39,341 bases of DNA, from NCBI GenBank assembly GCA_024681935.1, contig JAIKZX010000226.1, forward strand, positions 1 to 39,341, in the 5' to 3' direction. Of the stretch, positions 7,728-15,294 are shown in pieces (within the stretch, counting starts at the first letter, position 1; each line of letters opens with the position of its first letter). The position numbers were made by a program, and so were the translations under genes. The notes below the pieces were generated by a model that saw only the letters and a list, made by a program, of their open reading frames with translations, had not been told where the DNA came from and made no database searches. The stretch comes from Fretibacterium sp. GTDB taxonomy: Bacteria > Synergistota > Synergistia > Synergistales > Aminobacteriaceae.

Positions 7728-8768
7728 TCACTCCCCTGTCAGGGGCAGAAAATGTTTTGTGCCCGCAAATCCCTCAAAAGGGTCCTCGGTTCCTGTGACG
7801 AAAATCTGCCAGGCCGCAGCCTGGAGCATCATGCCTGTTTCCCGCCTGGCAGCGGCATCCAGTTCCGCGGCCAGGTCATCAAAGAGCAGAACGGGCTTGC
7901 GCCGGAGCTGAAGTTCAATCAGCCGCCCCGATCTCAGAATAAGGGACAGCACCAGCCGGCGCTTTTGCCCCCGGCTCAGCGACTCTGACGCCGGACGTCC
8001 CAGGGAGGTGATCTCAAGGTCATCGCGGTTAGGCCCCACAAGGGGCCGCTGGACATACCGTTCTCTCTCGGATGTCTCCTCAAGCAGGCGGAGAAGCTTT
8101 TCCTCACCGCTGCTGTCCCCAAGGGCCGGCGTCATGGAGAAGGAAAAGGGCAGTTTGGAGCAGATATCAGTGGAATCTTCAAGTGTCAGGAGGAGGGAGG
8201 CCACGCGGCGCCGCATCTCCATGACCCAGCCTCCAAGGCGGGCAAAGGGCAGCGTGGTCCCGCGGACGGGCCTGCCCTGTCTCAGGAGGGCAGTACGGTG
8301 GCGGGAGACCTGATGAAACTCGGAAAGACGGCGGGCATAGGGTGGAAAACAGAGAGCGCAGAGCCGGTCTAAAAAGAGACGGCGCACCGCGGGAGAACCT
8401 TCCACCAGGTTGATATCGTTGGGCAAAAAAGTAATGGACGGCACGGCGAGCCGGAGGTCCGTGAAGGTGGCGTGCTTCCCGTCAATGCGGGGCGTCATGC
8501 GCGTGGAAACCTGGACCTGAAGTTCGTGGCCCTCCTCGCCCGTCACGCGCGCGCCCAACAGGGCCCGGCCCCTCTCTGAGTCCCAGGATACCGCACCGGA
8601 CGTACGGCCGTGGAATGTCCCCCAACCGGCAAGGACATTCAGGGACTCCAGCAGATTCGTCTTGCCGGAACCATTGGGTCCAAGGATGAGATTCAGCCCG
8701 GGGGCCCATTCAATCCGGGCTCCCCTCAGGCTGCGGAAGTCCTTAACGACGCTGAGTTCAAATATCAC
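7728..8768 (-). CDS. recF: DNA replication and repair protein RecF
   Basis: This SMC-like ATPase of 346 residues loads RecA at single-strand gaps with RecO and RecR. The Walker A GPNGSGKT is at residues 30-37. The ABC signature 'LSRGQKRR' begins near 264, followed by the Walker B 'VLLFDDLAAELD' near 293-304. The start was placed at the GTG giving VIFELSVVKDFRSL, which matches the usual RecF N-terminus. A TTG eight codons upstream adds residues atypical of the family and has no ribosome-binding site. The site before the GTG (AGGCAGG) is weak. It follows dnaN in the usual dnaA-dnaN-recF order, with 92 bases between them. Confidence 0.93.
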   Translation of the reverse strand: MIFELSVVKDFRSLRGARIEWAPGLNLILGPNGSGKTNLLESLNVLAGWGTFHGRTSGAVSWDSERGRALLGARVTGEEGHELQVQVSTRMTPRIDGKHATFTDLRLAVPSITFLPNDINLVEGSPAVRRLFLDRLCALCFPPYARRLSEFHQVSRHRTALLRQGRPVRGTTLPFARLGGWVMEMRRRVASLLLTLEDSTDICSKLPFSFSMTPALGDSSGEEKLLRLLEETSERERYVQRPLVGPNRDDLEITSLGRPASESLSRGQKRRLVLSLILRSGRLIELQLRRKPVLLFDDLAAELDAAARRETGMMLQAAAWQIFVTGTEDPFEGFAGTKHFLPLTGE

Positions 8769-8860
8769 GTTTGCCTGCCTGCCTGTGCCCAAAGGGTATG
8801 CCCAAAAGGGCTGCCCTGTGAGTATGCCGCTATTCCCTGCGGGGGATTCCTCCGGCGGCT

Positions 8861-10066
8861 CTATTCGCCGGACTTTTCCTCCCCTGAATTTTCTTTTTCA
8901 GGTTTGGAGTCCGGGATTTCAGCTTCCGACTCGTCCTCGATGACATCCTGGGGGCTCAGCCGGGCGGGCATGAGCATGTAGAGGAAATTCCCCGCGCCCT
9001 CCTGAACAATACGGGTCTGCCCCTCCTCGCCGTTGAACTCAATCAGAACCTCACCGCTCCCCAGAGCCCGGAGCCCATCCTGAAGGTAGCCGACGTTGAA
9101 GCCCACCCGAAGCGGATTTCCGTCGATCACGGCATCAAGCACTTCAAGGGCTGTGCCCAGGTCCGGCGCCCTTGTGGTCATTCTCAGGTCTCCGCCGGGC
9201 GAGAGCTGCATCACCACAAGGTGAGAGACGGTGTTGCGGGCAATGATGTCCACCCGTTCCAGCGCGGACAAAAACTCATCACGGGAGATCCGAAGCGTCG
9301 TAAGAACATCGGAAGTGAGGATTTTTTCATAGTTTGGGAATGAGGACTCCACCCGCCGGATAGAGAACTCCACGCCGCCATCCAGACGGAACCATGCCGT
9401 CGCCCCGTCGTTCAGGACCTGAATGCGGGCTTCCTGATTCCCGACCGCCAACAGACGGCTCAGCTCTTTCAGCGCGGGGACAGGAAGCAGAAGTTCCTCG
9501 TCCGTCTCCGTTTCACAGGCACACCTGGAGAGAGAGAGACGCTTGCCGTCCGTGGAGACGACCTTCAGCATGCTGTCCTTTACACTGAAAAGGCAGGTTC
9601 CAAGGTATTTTGGGAAGTCCGAAGGCGCCGAACTGGCGATGGCCCCCTCGGTAATGACCCGTGCCAGGTCGGCTGCAATAAGGGTGCAAAGCGCCGCGGC
9701 GCCATCGCTCCGGGGGATCTTCGGAAACTCCGACACAGGGGCCGTTGTGAAGCGGGTCCGGTTTCTGCCGGCGGAGAGGATGCCTTTTTCTCCCTCAATG
9801 TCCAAAGTCACAGTCTCGGTTGGGATTTTCTTTAAAAATTCTCCAATGAGGCGGACCGGAAGGATTGCCTGGCCCGGCGTGACGGTCCGCACGCCGGAGG
9901 CAGTGCAGCGCAGGGCTGTTTTGAAATCCGTCGCCTCAAGGAGCGTCTCATCTCCCACAGTGACCAGAATGCCGTTCACAGCGCTGAGAGTGCTCTTTGT
10001 TCCGCTGGAGCGTTCAGCCATCTGCCAGGCCTTAAGAAATTCCAGACGGTCAAGCTCAAGTTTCAT
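8861..10066 (-). CDS. dnaN: DNA polymerase III subunit beta (sliding clamp)
   Basis: This 401-residue protein is the ring-shaped processivity clamp. The N-terminus 'MKLELDRLEFLKAWQMAER', the first-domain 'LPVRLIGEFLKKIP' and the third-domain end 'LYMLMPARL' match DnaN. The family normally ends at that last motif. Here about 31 further residues follow, rich in Glu, Asp and Ser, forming an acidic and probably disordered tail. The start was set at the ATG eight bases after GGGGAGGA, since a longer in-frame form lacks a site. It is transcribed after dnaA, and the region between them carries DnaA boxes. Confidence 0.95.
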   Translation of the reverse strand: MKLELDRLEFLKAWQMAERSSGTKSTLSAVNGILVTVGDETLLEATDFKTALRCTASGVRTVTPGQAILPVRLIGEFLKKIPTETVTLDIEGEKGILSAGRNRTRFTTAPVSEFPKIPRSDGAAALCTLIAADLARVITEGAIASSAPSDFPKYLGTCLFSVKDSMLKVVSTDGKRLSLSRCACETETDEELLLPVPALKELSRLLAVGNQEARIQVLNDGATAWFRLDGGVEFSIRRVESSFPNYEKILTSDVLTTLRISRDEFLSALERVDIIARNTVSHLVVMQLSPGGDLRMTTRAPDLGTALEVLDAVIDGNPLRVGFNVGYLQDGLRALGSGEVLIEFNGEEGQTRIVQEGAGNFLYMLMPARLSPQDVIEDESEAEIPDSKPEKENSGEEKSGE

Positions 10067-10127
10067 GTGGTCAGTCCTCCCCTTGATCCTGCCCACGGTT
10101 CTGTGCACAGTGGACAGCTTCTTCTAT

Positions 10128-10264
10128 TATCTTTTTTTATCTAAAAAAGCAATAATAATAGTAATACTGAACAACTCTGTGGATAAACAGGAAAACTACG
10201 CGTCATAACGGGAAAAACCGCCTGTGAAAAACCGGTGGACCCGCTGTGGACAGGGCGTGGATAC
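10128..10264. other. oriC: Origin part 2: AT-rich tract, DnaA-trio-like repeats and DnaA boxes
   Basis: Between dnaA and dnaN lies a perfect DnaA box (10178-10186, TTATCCACA on the minus strand). Degenerate boxes follow at 10245-10253 and 10256-10264, each matching seven of nine bases. Moving towards dnaN, an AT-rich tract (about 10128-10170) contains TAA TAA TAG TAA in phase (10153-10164). This resembles the DnaA-trio element of the basal unwinding system described in Bacillus subtilis, which likewise lies between dnaA and dnaN. The box-to-trio spacer is about 13 bases and not GC-rich, so this is a candidate only. A near-consensus box (TTATCCACT, 10360-10368) lies in the 3' end of dnaA. Confidence 0.65.
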
Positions 10265-10340
10265 TATGGGATAAAACCGGCGGGAGCGGCTGCTCCCTGT
10301 GATTTAAACTCAGTTCTTCACAGCCCTGTCCACACGTTAT

Positions 10341-11684
10341 TCAAAGCTTATTCTTTATGTTATCCACTCTCTGTCTTATATTCTTGTCTGTCGCAATGAG
10401 ATTTTCAATTTTGTTTTGCGCATGCATGACGGTGGTATGATCCTTCTTCCGGAAGGCATGGGCAATCTGGTGAAGGCTCGTCTCCGTCATCTTGCGGCAC
10501 AGAAACATGGCAATCTGCCTGGCCATGGCCAGTTCTGCCGTGCGTTTGGAGCTTGACAGGTCCTCCAGGCTGACGCCAAAGTTCTCCGCAACGGCGTTTT
10601 GGATGGCCTCGATGGTGACGGGGCCCTTCAGGTCCATGCGGAGAATATCCTTAAGCCAGACAGAGACACGGTCAATGGTAATTTCCTCGCACATCAGCTC
10701 TGCAGACGCGATGACGCGGTTCAGTGCTCCCTCCAGCTCCCGGATGTTGCTTGGGATATGCTGGGCGAGAAAATGGATTACCTCGTCCGGAATGGCGTAC
10801 TGACGGAGCGACGCTTTCTTCTGGAGGATGGCGATGCGGGTCTCAAGGTCCGGCGGCTGGATGTCCGCCACCAGTCCCCAGCTGAACCGGCTCGTCAGGC
10901 GTTCCTCGATGTTCTTCAGCTCTGAGGGCTGCCGGTCGGAGCATATCACCACCTGCCGTCCGTCGTCGTGCAGGGAGTTGAAGGTGTGAAAGAACTCCTC
11001 CTGGCTCTGCTCCTTGCTGCCCAGAAACTGAATGTCGTCGATGAGGAGGATATCCAGGTTGCGGTAACGCTCCTTGAACTGCGCCGTCTTTGAGGAGGCA
11101 ATGGCCTTGACGAACTCGTTCAGAAACTGTTCCGCACTGAGGTAGAGTGTCCGAAGGTTCTTTGTCTTCTCCTGGGCGTAGTTGCAAATTGCGTGCATGA
11201 GATGGGTCTTCCCCAGGCCGACGCCGCCCCAGATGAAAAGCGGGTTATAGGCCTTGCCCGGCATTTCTGCGACGGCCAGGCTGGCCGCGTGGGCCATGCG
11301 GTTTGATTTTCCCACGACAAAGCTTTCAAATGTGTAATTGGCATAGGGATTTTTTTTCTCCCGTTCAGCGGTGCCGCGGGACGCCTCCTTTGCGCGGGCC
11401 TCCCACTCCTGTTTTTTTTCATTTTCTTTCGGGGAGTCGCTGGCTTTCAGCTTAATGCCCCGGACGGCTCCGCCTTCCTTTGCGGACTGATTCAGACCGT
11501 CAAGAAAATTGTCGGTAATGAACCGCTGCACAAAGGGGTTGGACGCTTCCACCACGAGCTCGCCGTCCTCAATTCCAACCGGCATACAGGGTTTAAGCCA
11601 CAGGGAAACCTTCTCCTGGGGCAGGTCCACTCCGGCGATGGTCTCCTCCCAAATTTTTTTCAGGTCCTCTGCCTTTTGCTGCAA
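10341..11684 (-). CDS. dnaA: Chromosomal replication initiator protein DnaA
   Basis: DnaA (447 residues) binds DnaA boxes and melts the origin. Domain I spans residues 1-75 and a charged linker 80-112. The AAA+ core has Walker A GGVGLGKT (153-160), Walker B 'LLIDDIQFL' (213-221) and sensor elements. Domain IV ends with the DNA-binding signature 'DHTTVMHAQNKIENL' (about 415-429). The start is a TTG with GGGAG nine bases upstream, and an in-frame TGA just before it excludes an upstream extension. A rare TTG start may hold DnaA synthesis low. Its promoter region contains three perfect DnaA boxes, which suggests autoregulation. Confidence 0.97.
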   Translation of the reverse strand: MQQKAEDLKKIWEETIAGVDLPQEKVSLWLKPCMPVGIEDGELVVEASNPFVQRFITDNFLDGLNQSAKEGGAVRGIKLKASDSPKENEKKQEWEARAKEASRGTAEREKKNPYANYTFESFVVGKSNRMAHAASLAVAEMPGKAYNPLFIWGGVGLGKTHLMHAICNYAQEKTKNLRTLYLSAEQFLNEFVKAIASSKTAQFKERYRNLDILLIDDIQFLGSKEQSQEEFFHTFNSLHDDGRQVVICSDRQPSELKNIEERLTSRFSWGLVADIQPPDLETRIAILQKKASLRQYAIPDEVIHFLAQHIPSNIRELEGALNRVIASAELMCEEITIDRVSVWLKDILRMDLKGPVTIEAIQNAVAENFGVSLEDLSSSKRTAELAMARQIAMFLCRKMTETSLHQIAHAFRKKDHTTVMHAQNKIENLIATDKNIRQRVDNIKNKL

Positions 11685-11716
11685 TACACTTCACTCCCAG
11701 CCCTTTATCCTTTCAA

Positions 11717-11813
11717 TTATCCACATTCAGGTCGCATCTACGGATAACTTACAGGATAATTCGCCCTAATTATACACTTATCCACAAATTTTTTGTCCTC
11801 CATTTGTGGATAA
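11717..11813. other. oriC: Origin part 1: three perfect DnaA boxes upstream of dnaA
   Basis: Consensus DnaA boxes TTATCCACA occur at 11717-11725 and 11778-11786 on the plus strand, and at 11805-11813 on the minus strand. The last two form a perfect 12-bp inverted repeat (11778-11789 against 11802-11813) with a 12-base spacer. Box density, AT-rich surroundings and the outward-facing genes mark this as the dnaA-upstream half of the origin. The same boxes flank the likely dnaA promoter. Confidence 0.88.
11769..11774 (-). promoter_or_regulatory. Likely dnaA promoter -10 between DnaA boxes
   Basis: A perfect TATAAT on the minus strand lies about 85 bases before the dnaA start. The -35 region is poor (GACAAA at 17 bases) and overlaps the two-box inverted repeat, so DnaA bound there could compete with RNA polymerase. 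Confidence 0.5.
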
Positions 11814-11906
11814 TTGGCCTTCCCGCTGGACTGAGACAGGTACTTTTTACAGTCCATTGGCGACACAGCTTGCAGTTAATGATATCATGAGAAAAGGATG
11901 AATGGG

Positions 11907-11932
11907 CACACGGGGGTGAGATCCCCGGTGTG
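11907..11932 (+). other. 5' leader hairpin before the cysteine desulfurase gene
   Basis: CACAC and GGGG pair with CCCC and GTGTG around a six-base loop, with one G-G mismatch. The stem ends where the ribosome-binding site GGAAGGAG begins, so it may affect access to that site. No T-run follows directly. Confidence 0.4.
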
Positions 11933-11947
11933 GAAGGAGTTTTTTAA

Positions 11948-13135
11948 ATGTCGGTATATTTAAATAACGCTTCGACAAGCTGGCCCAAGCCTGAAACAGT
12001 TCCAGCGGCCATGATGAATTTTCTCACCTCCGGCGGGGCGAACCTTGCCCGCGGGACATCCTCGGGCCGGGACATGAAGACGATGAACTGTGTCCTGGAC
12101 TGCCGCACACGGCTTTCAAAACTGCTGGGCGGGTACGGATACGGGGAGAGCGGACAACCCCTGAACGTCACGTTCTGCTCCAACATCACTGAGGCACTGA
12201 ACACCGTGCTGCTGGGTTTTCTGCGTCAGGGAATGAGCGTGCTGACCTCTTCCATGGAACACAACGCCGTCATGCGCCCGCTGAGGACGATGGAGCGGAA
12301 TGGAATTATCCGGCTGACCCTTATCCCCTCTGAATCCGACGGTCTTATGGACCTGAAGAGCCTTCGGGATACGCTGGCCTCAGGACACTTTGATCTGATG
12401 GTGATGGCCCACGCCAGCAACGTTTGCGGCACGATTCAGCCGGTGGAGGAAATTGCCGGGATGTGCCGGAAAGCGGGGGTGCCTCTGGTGCTGGACACGG
12501 CCCAGACTGCCGGTCTTCTGCCGCTGAAAGCGAAGTCACTGGGGCTGGCGGCCCTCTGTTTCACGGGACATAAAAGCCTGATGGGCCCTCAGGGTACGGG
12601 AGGAATCGTTTGGGACCCTGAATTCGCAGCACGGGTGAGCCCCCTTGTCACCGGCGGGACGGGCAGCTACTCGCACCTGGAGTTCCAGCCGGAGGACCTG
12701 CCGGACCGCTTTGAGTCCGGAACGCCGAACCTGCCGGGTATTGCGGGGCTCAATGCCGCGCTGGCCTGGATGGAGGAGGAGGGAACGGAGAATATCCTGC
12801 TCCGGGAAAAATCGCTGGGCAGCCATCTGCTGGGGGGCCTGCTCTCGATAAACGGCATGGAACTTGCAGGCAAACAGGGGATTGACGGACGCCTCCCTGT
12901 CTTCCCCCTGAACATCAGGGGCCTGGACAACGGTATCCTGGCAGGCAAGCTCTCCCAGATGGGGTTTGAGACGCGCCCGGGACTGCACTGTGCGCCGTCC
13001 GCCCATCGCACCCTCGGTACGTTTCCACAGGGGGCTCTGCGGGTTTCACCGGGTTACTTCAACACGCTTCGGGATATCGACGCCTTCCTTGACGCGCTGT
13101 CCTCTGCGGCGGCCGAGCTGAAAAGGGGGGAATAG
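11948..13135 (+). CDS. Cysteine desulfurase family protein (class V aminotransferase fold)
   Basis: This 395-residue PLP enzyme shows the fold-type I set: His105 in 'SSMEHNAVMR', the cofactor Asp183 and Gln186 in 'VLDTAQTAG', and the Schiff-base Lys209 in 'FTGHKSLMGPQGTGG'. A Cys at 348 ('PGLHCAPSAHRTLG') occupies the usual place of the persulfide-carrying cysteine. The family releases sulfur from cysteine (or selenium from selenocysteine) for cofactor assembly. The lack of IscU, SufB or ThiI nearby leaves the acceptor unknown. The start ATG follows GGAAGGAG. The gene leads the rightward operon from the origin, and the thioesterase gene begins three bases after its stop. Confidence 0.88.
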   Translation: MSVYLNNASTSWPKPETVPAAMMNFLTSGGANLARGTSSGRDMKTMNCVLDCRTRLSKLLGGYGYGESGQPLNVTFCSNITEALNTVLLGFLRQGMSVLTSSMEHNAVMRPLRTMERNGIIRLTLIPSESDGLMDLKSLRDTLASGHFDLMVMAHASNVCGTIQPVEEIAGMCRKAGVPLVLDTAQTAGLLPLKAKSLGLAALCFTGHKSLMGPQGTGGIVWDPEFAARVSPLVTGGTGSYSHLEFQPEDLPDRFESGTPNLPGIAGLNAALAWMEEEGTENILLREKSLGSHLLGGLLSINGMELAGKQGIDGRLPVFPLNIRGLDNGILAGKLSQMGFETRPGLHCAPSAHRTLGTFPQGALRVSPGYFNTLRDIDAFLDALSSAAAELKRGE

Positions 13136-13138
13136 GCG

Positions 13139-13903
13139 GTGTACACACGGGAACTGAAGGTTCAGCCCTCTGACGCCTCATGTCTGGGCCAGATTAAGCT
13201 GCACAGCCTCCTCGACTATCTTCAGGACACGGCGAGCCTGGCCGTTGAGGACCTTGAAGGCACGGCGACGGAGCTTATGGCCCGGGGCTACGCCTGGGTC
13301 CTGACGCGCTATGAGGTGGAACTGACCGGGTCCCTGCCTCTGCTGGATGAGCGATTCATAATCCGGACATACCACGATCCGAACCATGGCTATGGTACGC
13401 TGAGGATCTTTGAGGTGGTCCGTCCCGACGGTACGCCGCTGGTCTGGGCCAAGACTTCGTGGCTGCTGCTGGACCTGGCTGCGGGCCGCCCCGTCCGGCC
13501 TGTCGCGCACCTGCCGAAAATCACGGAGCGTGACACGGCTTCCATCACTCCGGACTTCCCGGACATCCCGGCTTTCCCGCAGGACGGGGAGATCAGGGAG
13601 TCTCCCTGCCCCATCCGCTTCCATGACCTGGACACCAACGGCCATGTCAACAATGCCGTCTACTTTGAGTGGGTGTTTGAGGCGACGCCGCTGGACCCCA
13701 TGAAGTACGGAGTCCGCAGCATCTCGGCGTCATTCCGTTCCGGCGCACGGTGGGGAGAGAATCTGCGTATTCAGGTAGCTGAGCTGCCGTCTTCCTCTGA
13801 AAAACGGGATTTCGTCTATCGTATCATCGATGAGAAGAATGAGGACGGGGGAATGGGAAAACCAAAGACGCAGTTTGCGTGCAATTGGGAGGAAAGGTCA
13901 TGA
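13139..13903 (+). CDS. Acyl-ACP thioesterase (FatA/FatB-like)
   Basis: The 254-residue protein has the double hot-dog arrangement of acyl-ACP thioesterases. The N-terminal half contains 'LLDYLQDTASLAVEDL' and 'WVLTRYEVEL'. The C-terminal half holds the active-site block 'HDLDTNGHVNNAVYFEW' with Asn167 and His169. Such enzymes release free fatty acids from acyl carrier protein and set chain length. The start is a GTG behind a G-rich site (AAAGGGGGGAATAGGC). It is sandwiched between the desulfurase-family gene and trkA, with a 4-base ATGA overlap at its end, so the genes are translationally coupled. No obvious functional link joins the neighbours. Confidence 0.88.
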   Translation: MYTRELKVQPSDASCLGQIKLHSLLDYLQDTASLAVEDLEGTATELMARGYAWVLTRYEVELTGSLPLLDERFIIRTYHDPNHGYGTLRIFEVVRPDGTPLVWAKTSWLLLDLAAGRPVRPVAHLPKITERDTASITPDFPDIPAFPQDGEIRESPCPIRFHDLDTNGHVNNAVYFEWVFEATPLDPMKYGVRSISASFRSGARWGENLRIQVAELPSSSEKRDFVYRIIDEKNEDGGMGKPKTQFACNWEERS

Positions 13904-15294
13904 ATGTCGTTATCGTTGGTGCCGGAGAGGTGGGCTGCAATATTGCCGCGACGCTTTCCGAGGAAGGGCACAATGTTTATGTCGTTGAGCAGGATGAGGA
14001 AAGGGCAAAAAACGCGGAAGAACTTGACGTGAGCGTCATCCGGGGCAACGGTGCGCGGCCTCAGGTGCTCCACGAGGCCGGAGTGACGGATAACGGGGAT
14101 GTGGATCTCCTGCTGGCCTGTACGGACCGGGACGAGGTGAATATGCTCTCCTGCTGGATAGCTCACCGTGCCGGGGTGAAGCACGTCATCTCGAGGATAC
14201 GGAGCCTTGAGTTCACGGACTCCCCGACCTGGGGAAAGAAGCTGGGAATCGACATGATGGTCTCGCCGGAACGGTCCGTGGCACGGGAGATCCTTGATCT
14301 CCTGGCCGTCAGCTCCGCCTCGCGGACAGCAGAGCTCCTGGATGGACGGGCCGCCCTCTACGCCCTGCGCGTTGCGGAGAACTCCACCCTGGCCGGGATG
14401 TCCCTGAAGGAAATCCGCGCCAGGTATAAGGACCTGGTGGCCGTTTTTGTCTATGTTGAGCACGAGGGCAGCGATGAAAACGCTGTTCCGGACGGAGATA
14501 CGGTGCTTCAGACGGGGGACCTGTGCTACGTCGTGACATACAAGGAGTCGGCATGGCTGCTGGAGGAGCTCTTCCAGCTCAGGAAGTCCCGTCCGCTGCG
14601 CCGGGTGATCGTTGTAGGAGGCGGGAAACTGGGTTTTCAGGTGACGCAGCGGATACAGCGCGAGTATGGCCACGTTCAGATCCGCCTTATCGACCACGAC
14701 GCGGGGCACTGCGCCAAGCTGGCCGATGAGTTGGGCGGGGCTCTGGTGCTGAACGGGGACGGGGCGGACCGGGACCTGCTTCGGGAGGAGGGCATCGACG
14801 AGGCAGACGGCTACGTCTGCGCCACGGAGTCTGATGAGGTGAACCTCATCTACGCCGCTCTGGCCAAGTCCATGGGGGTGAAAAAGAGCATCGCGGTGGT
14901 ACGCCGGAAGCTCTATGAGACCCTGCCGGAGATTATGCCGGTGGACGCCGTGGTGAACCCCAACAAGGCGCTGGCCTCCGTGATTCTGGGCATGATCCGC
15001 TACCCCGGCCATGCCCGTGCCCTTTCGGTCATCGAGAAGACCGGCGCGGAGATGCTGGAGGTTGTGCTGCCGGAGGGAAACAAGCTCCTTGGCCGGCCCC
15101 TGGCCGAGCTGGGGCTTCCAAGGGGGGTGCTGGTGGCTCTCATGGGGCGCGGGAACCGGGTTCTGGTCCCGACAGGGGCTGACCAGCTTCAGGCCGGGGA
15201 CCGCCTCATCCTTTTCGCCACCACAGCCCTCATGCGCGAGACGGCGGAACTCTTCAGCGAAAATAATGTGAACCTGGAGCGGGAAGAGAAATGA
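13900..15294 (+). CDS. trkA: Trk system potassium transporter regulatory subunit TrkA
   Basis: This 464-residue peripheral subunit contains two RCK modules. The first nucleotide-binding loop is GAGEVG (7-12) with the ribose-binding acid in 'YVVEQDEER'. The second is GGGKLG (240-245). Each is followed by a TrkA_C-like segment, one around 145-215 and one at the end with 'GNKLLGRPLAELGLPRG'. NAD(H) or ATP binding gates the TrkH channel. The start ATG overlaps the previous stop (ATGA) and follows GGGAGGAAAGG. A longer in-frame form starting seven codons earlier was not chosen. The stop overlaps the start of trkH in the same ATGA manner. Confidence 0.95.
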   Translation: MNVVIVGAGEVGCNIAATLSEEGHNVYVVEQDEERAKNAEELDVSVIRGNGARPQVLHEAGVTDNGDVDLLLACTDRDEVNMLSCWIAHRAGVKHVISRIRSLEFTDSPTWGKKLGIDMMVSPERSVAREILDLLAVSSASRTAELLDGRAALYALRVAENSTLAGMSLKEIRARYKDLVAVFVYVEHEGSDENAVPDGDTVLQTGDLCYVVTYKESAWLLEELFQLRKSRPLRRVIVVGGGKLGFQVTQRIQREYGHVQIRLIDHDAGHCAKLADELGGALVLNGDGADRDLLREEGIDEADGYVCATESDEVNLIYAALAKSMGVKKSIAVVRRKLYETLPEIMPVDAVVNPNKALASVILGMIRYPGHARALSVIEKTGAEMLEVVLPEGNKLLGRPLAELGLPRGVLVALMGRGNRVLVPTGADQLQAGDRLILFATTALMRETAELFSENNVNLEREEK

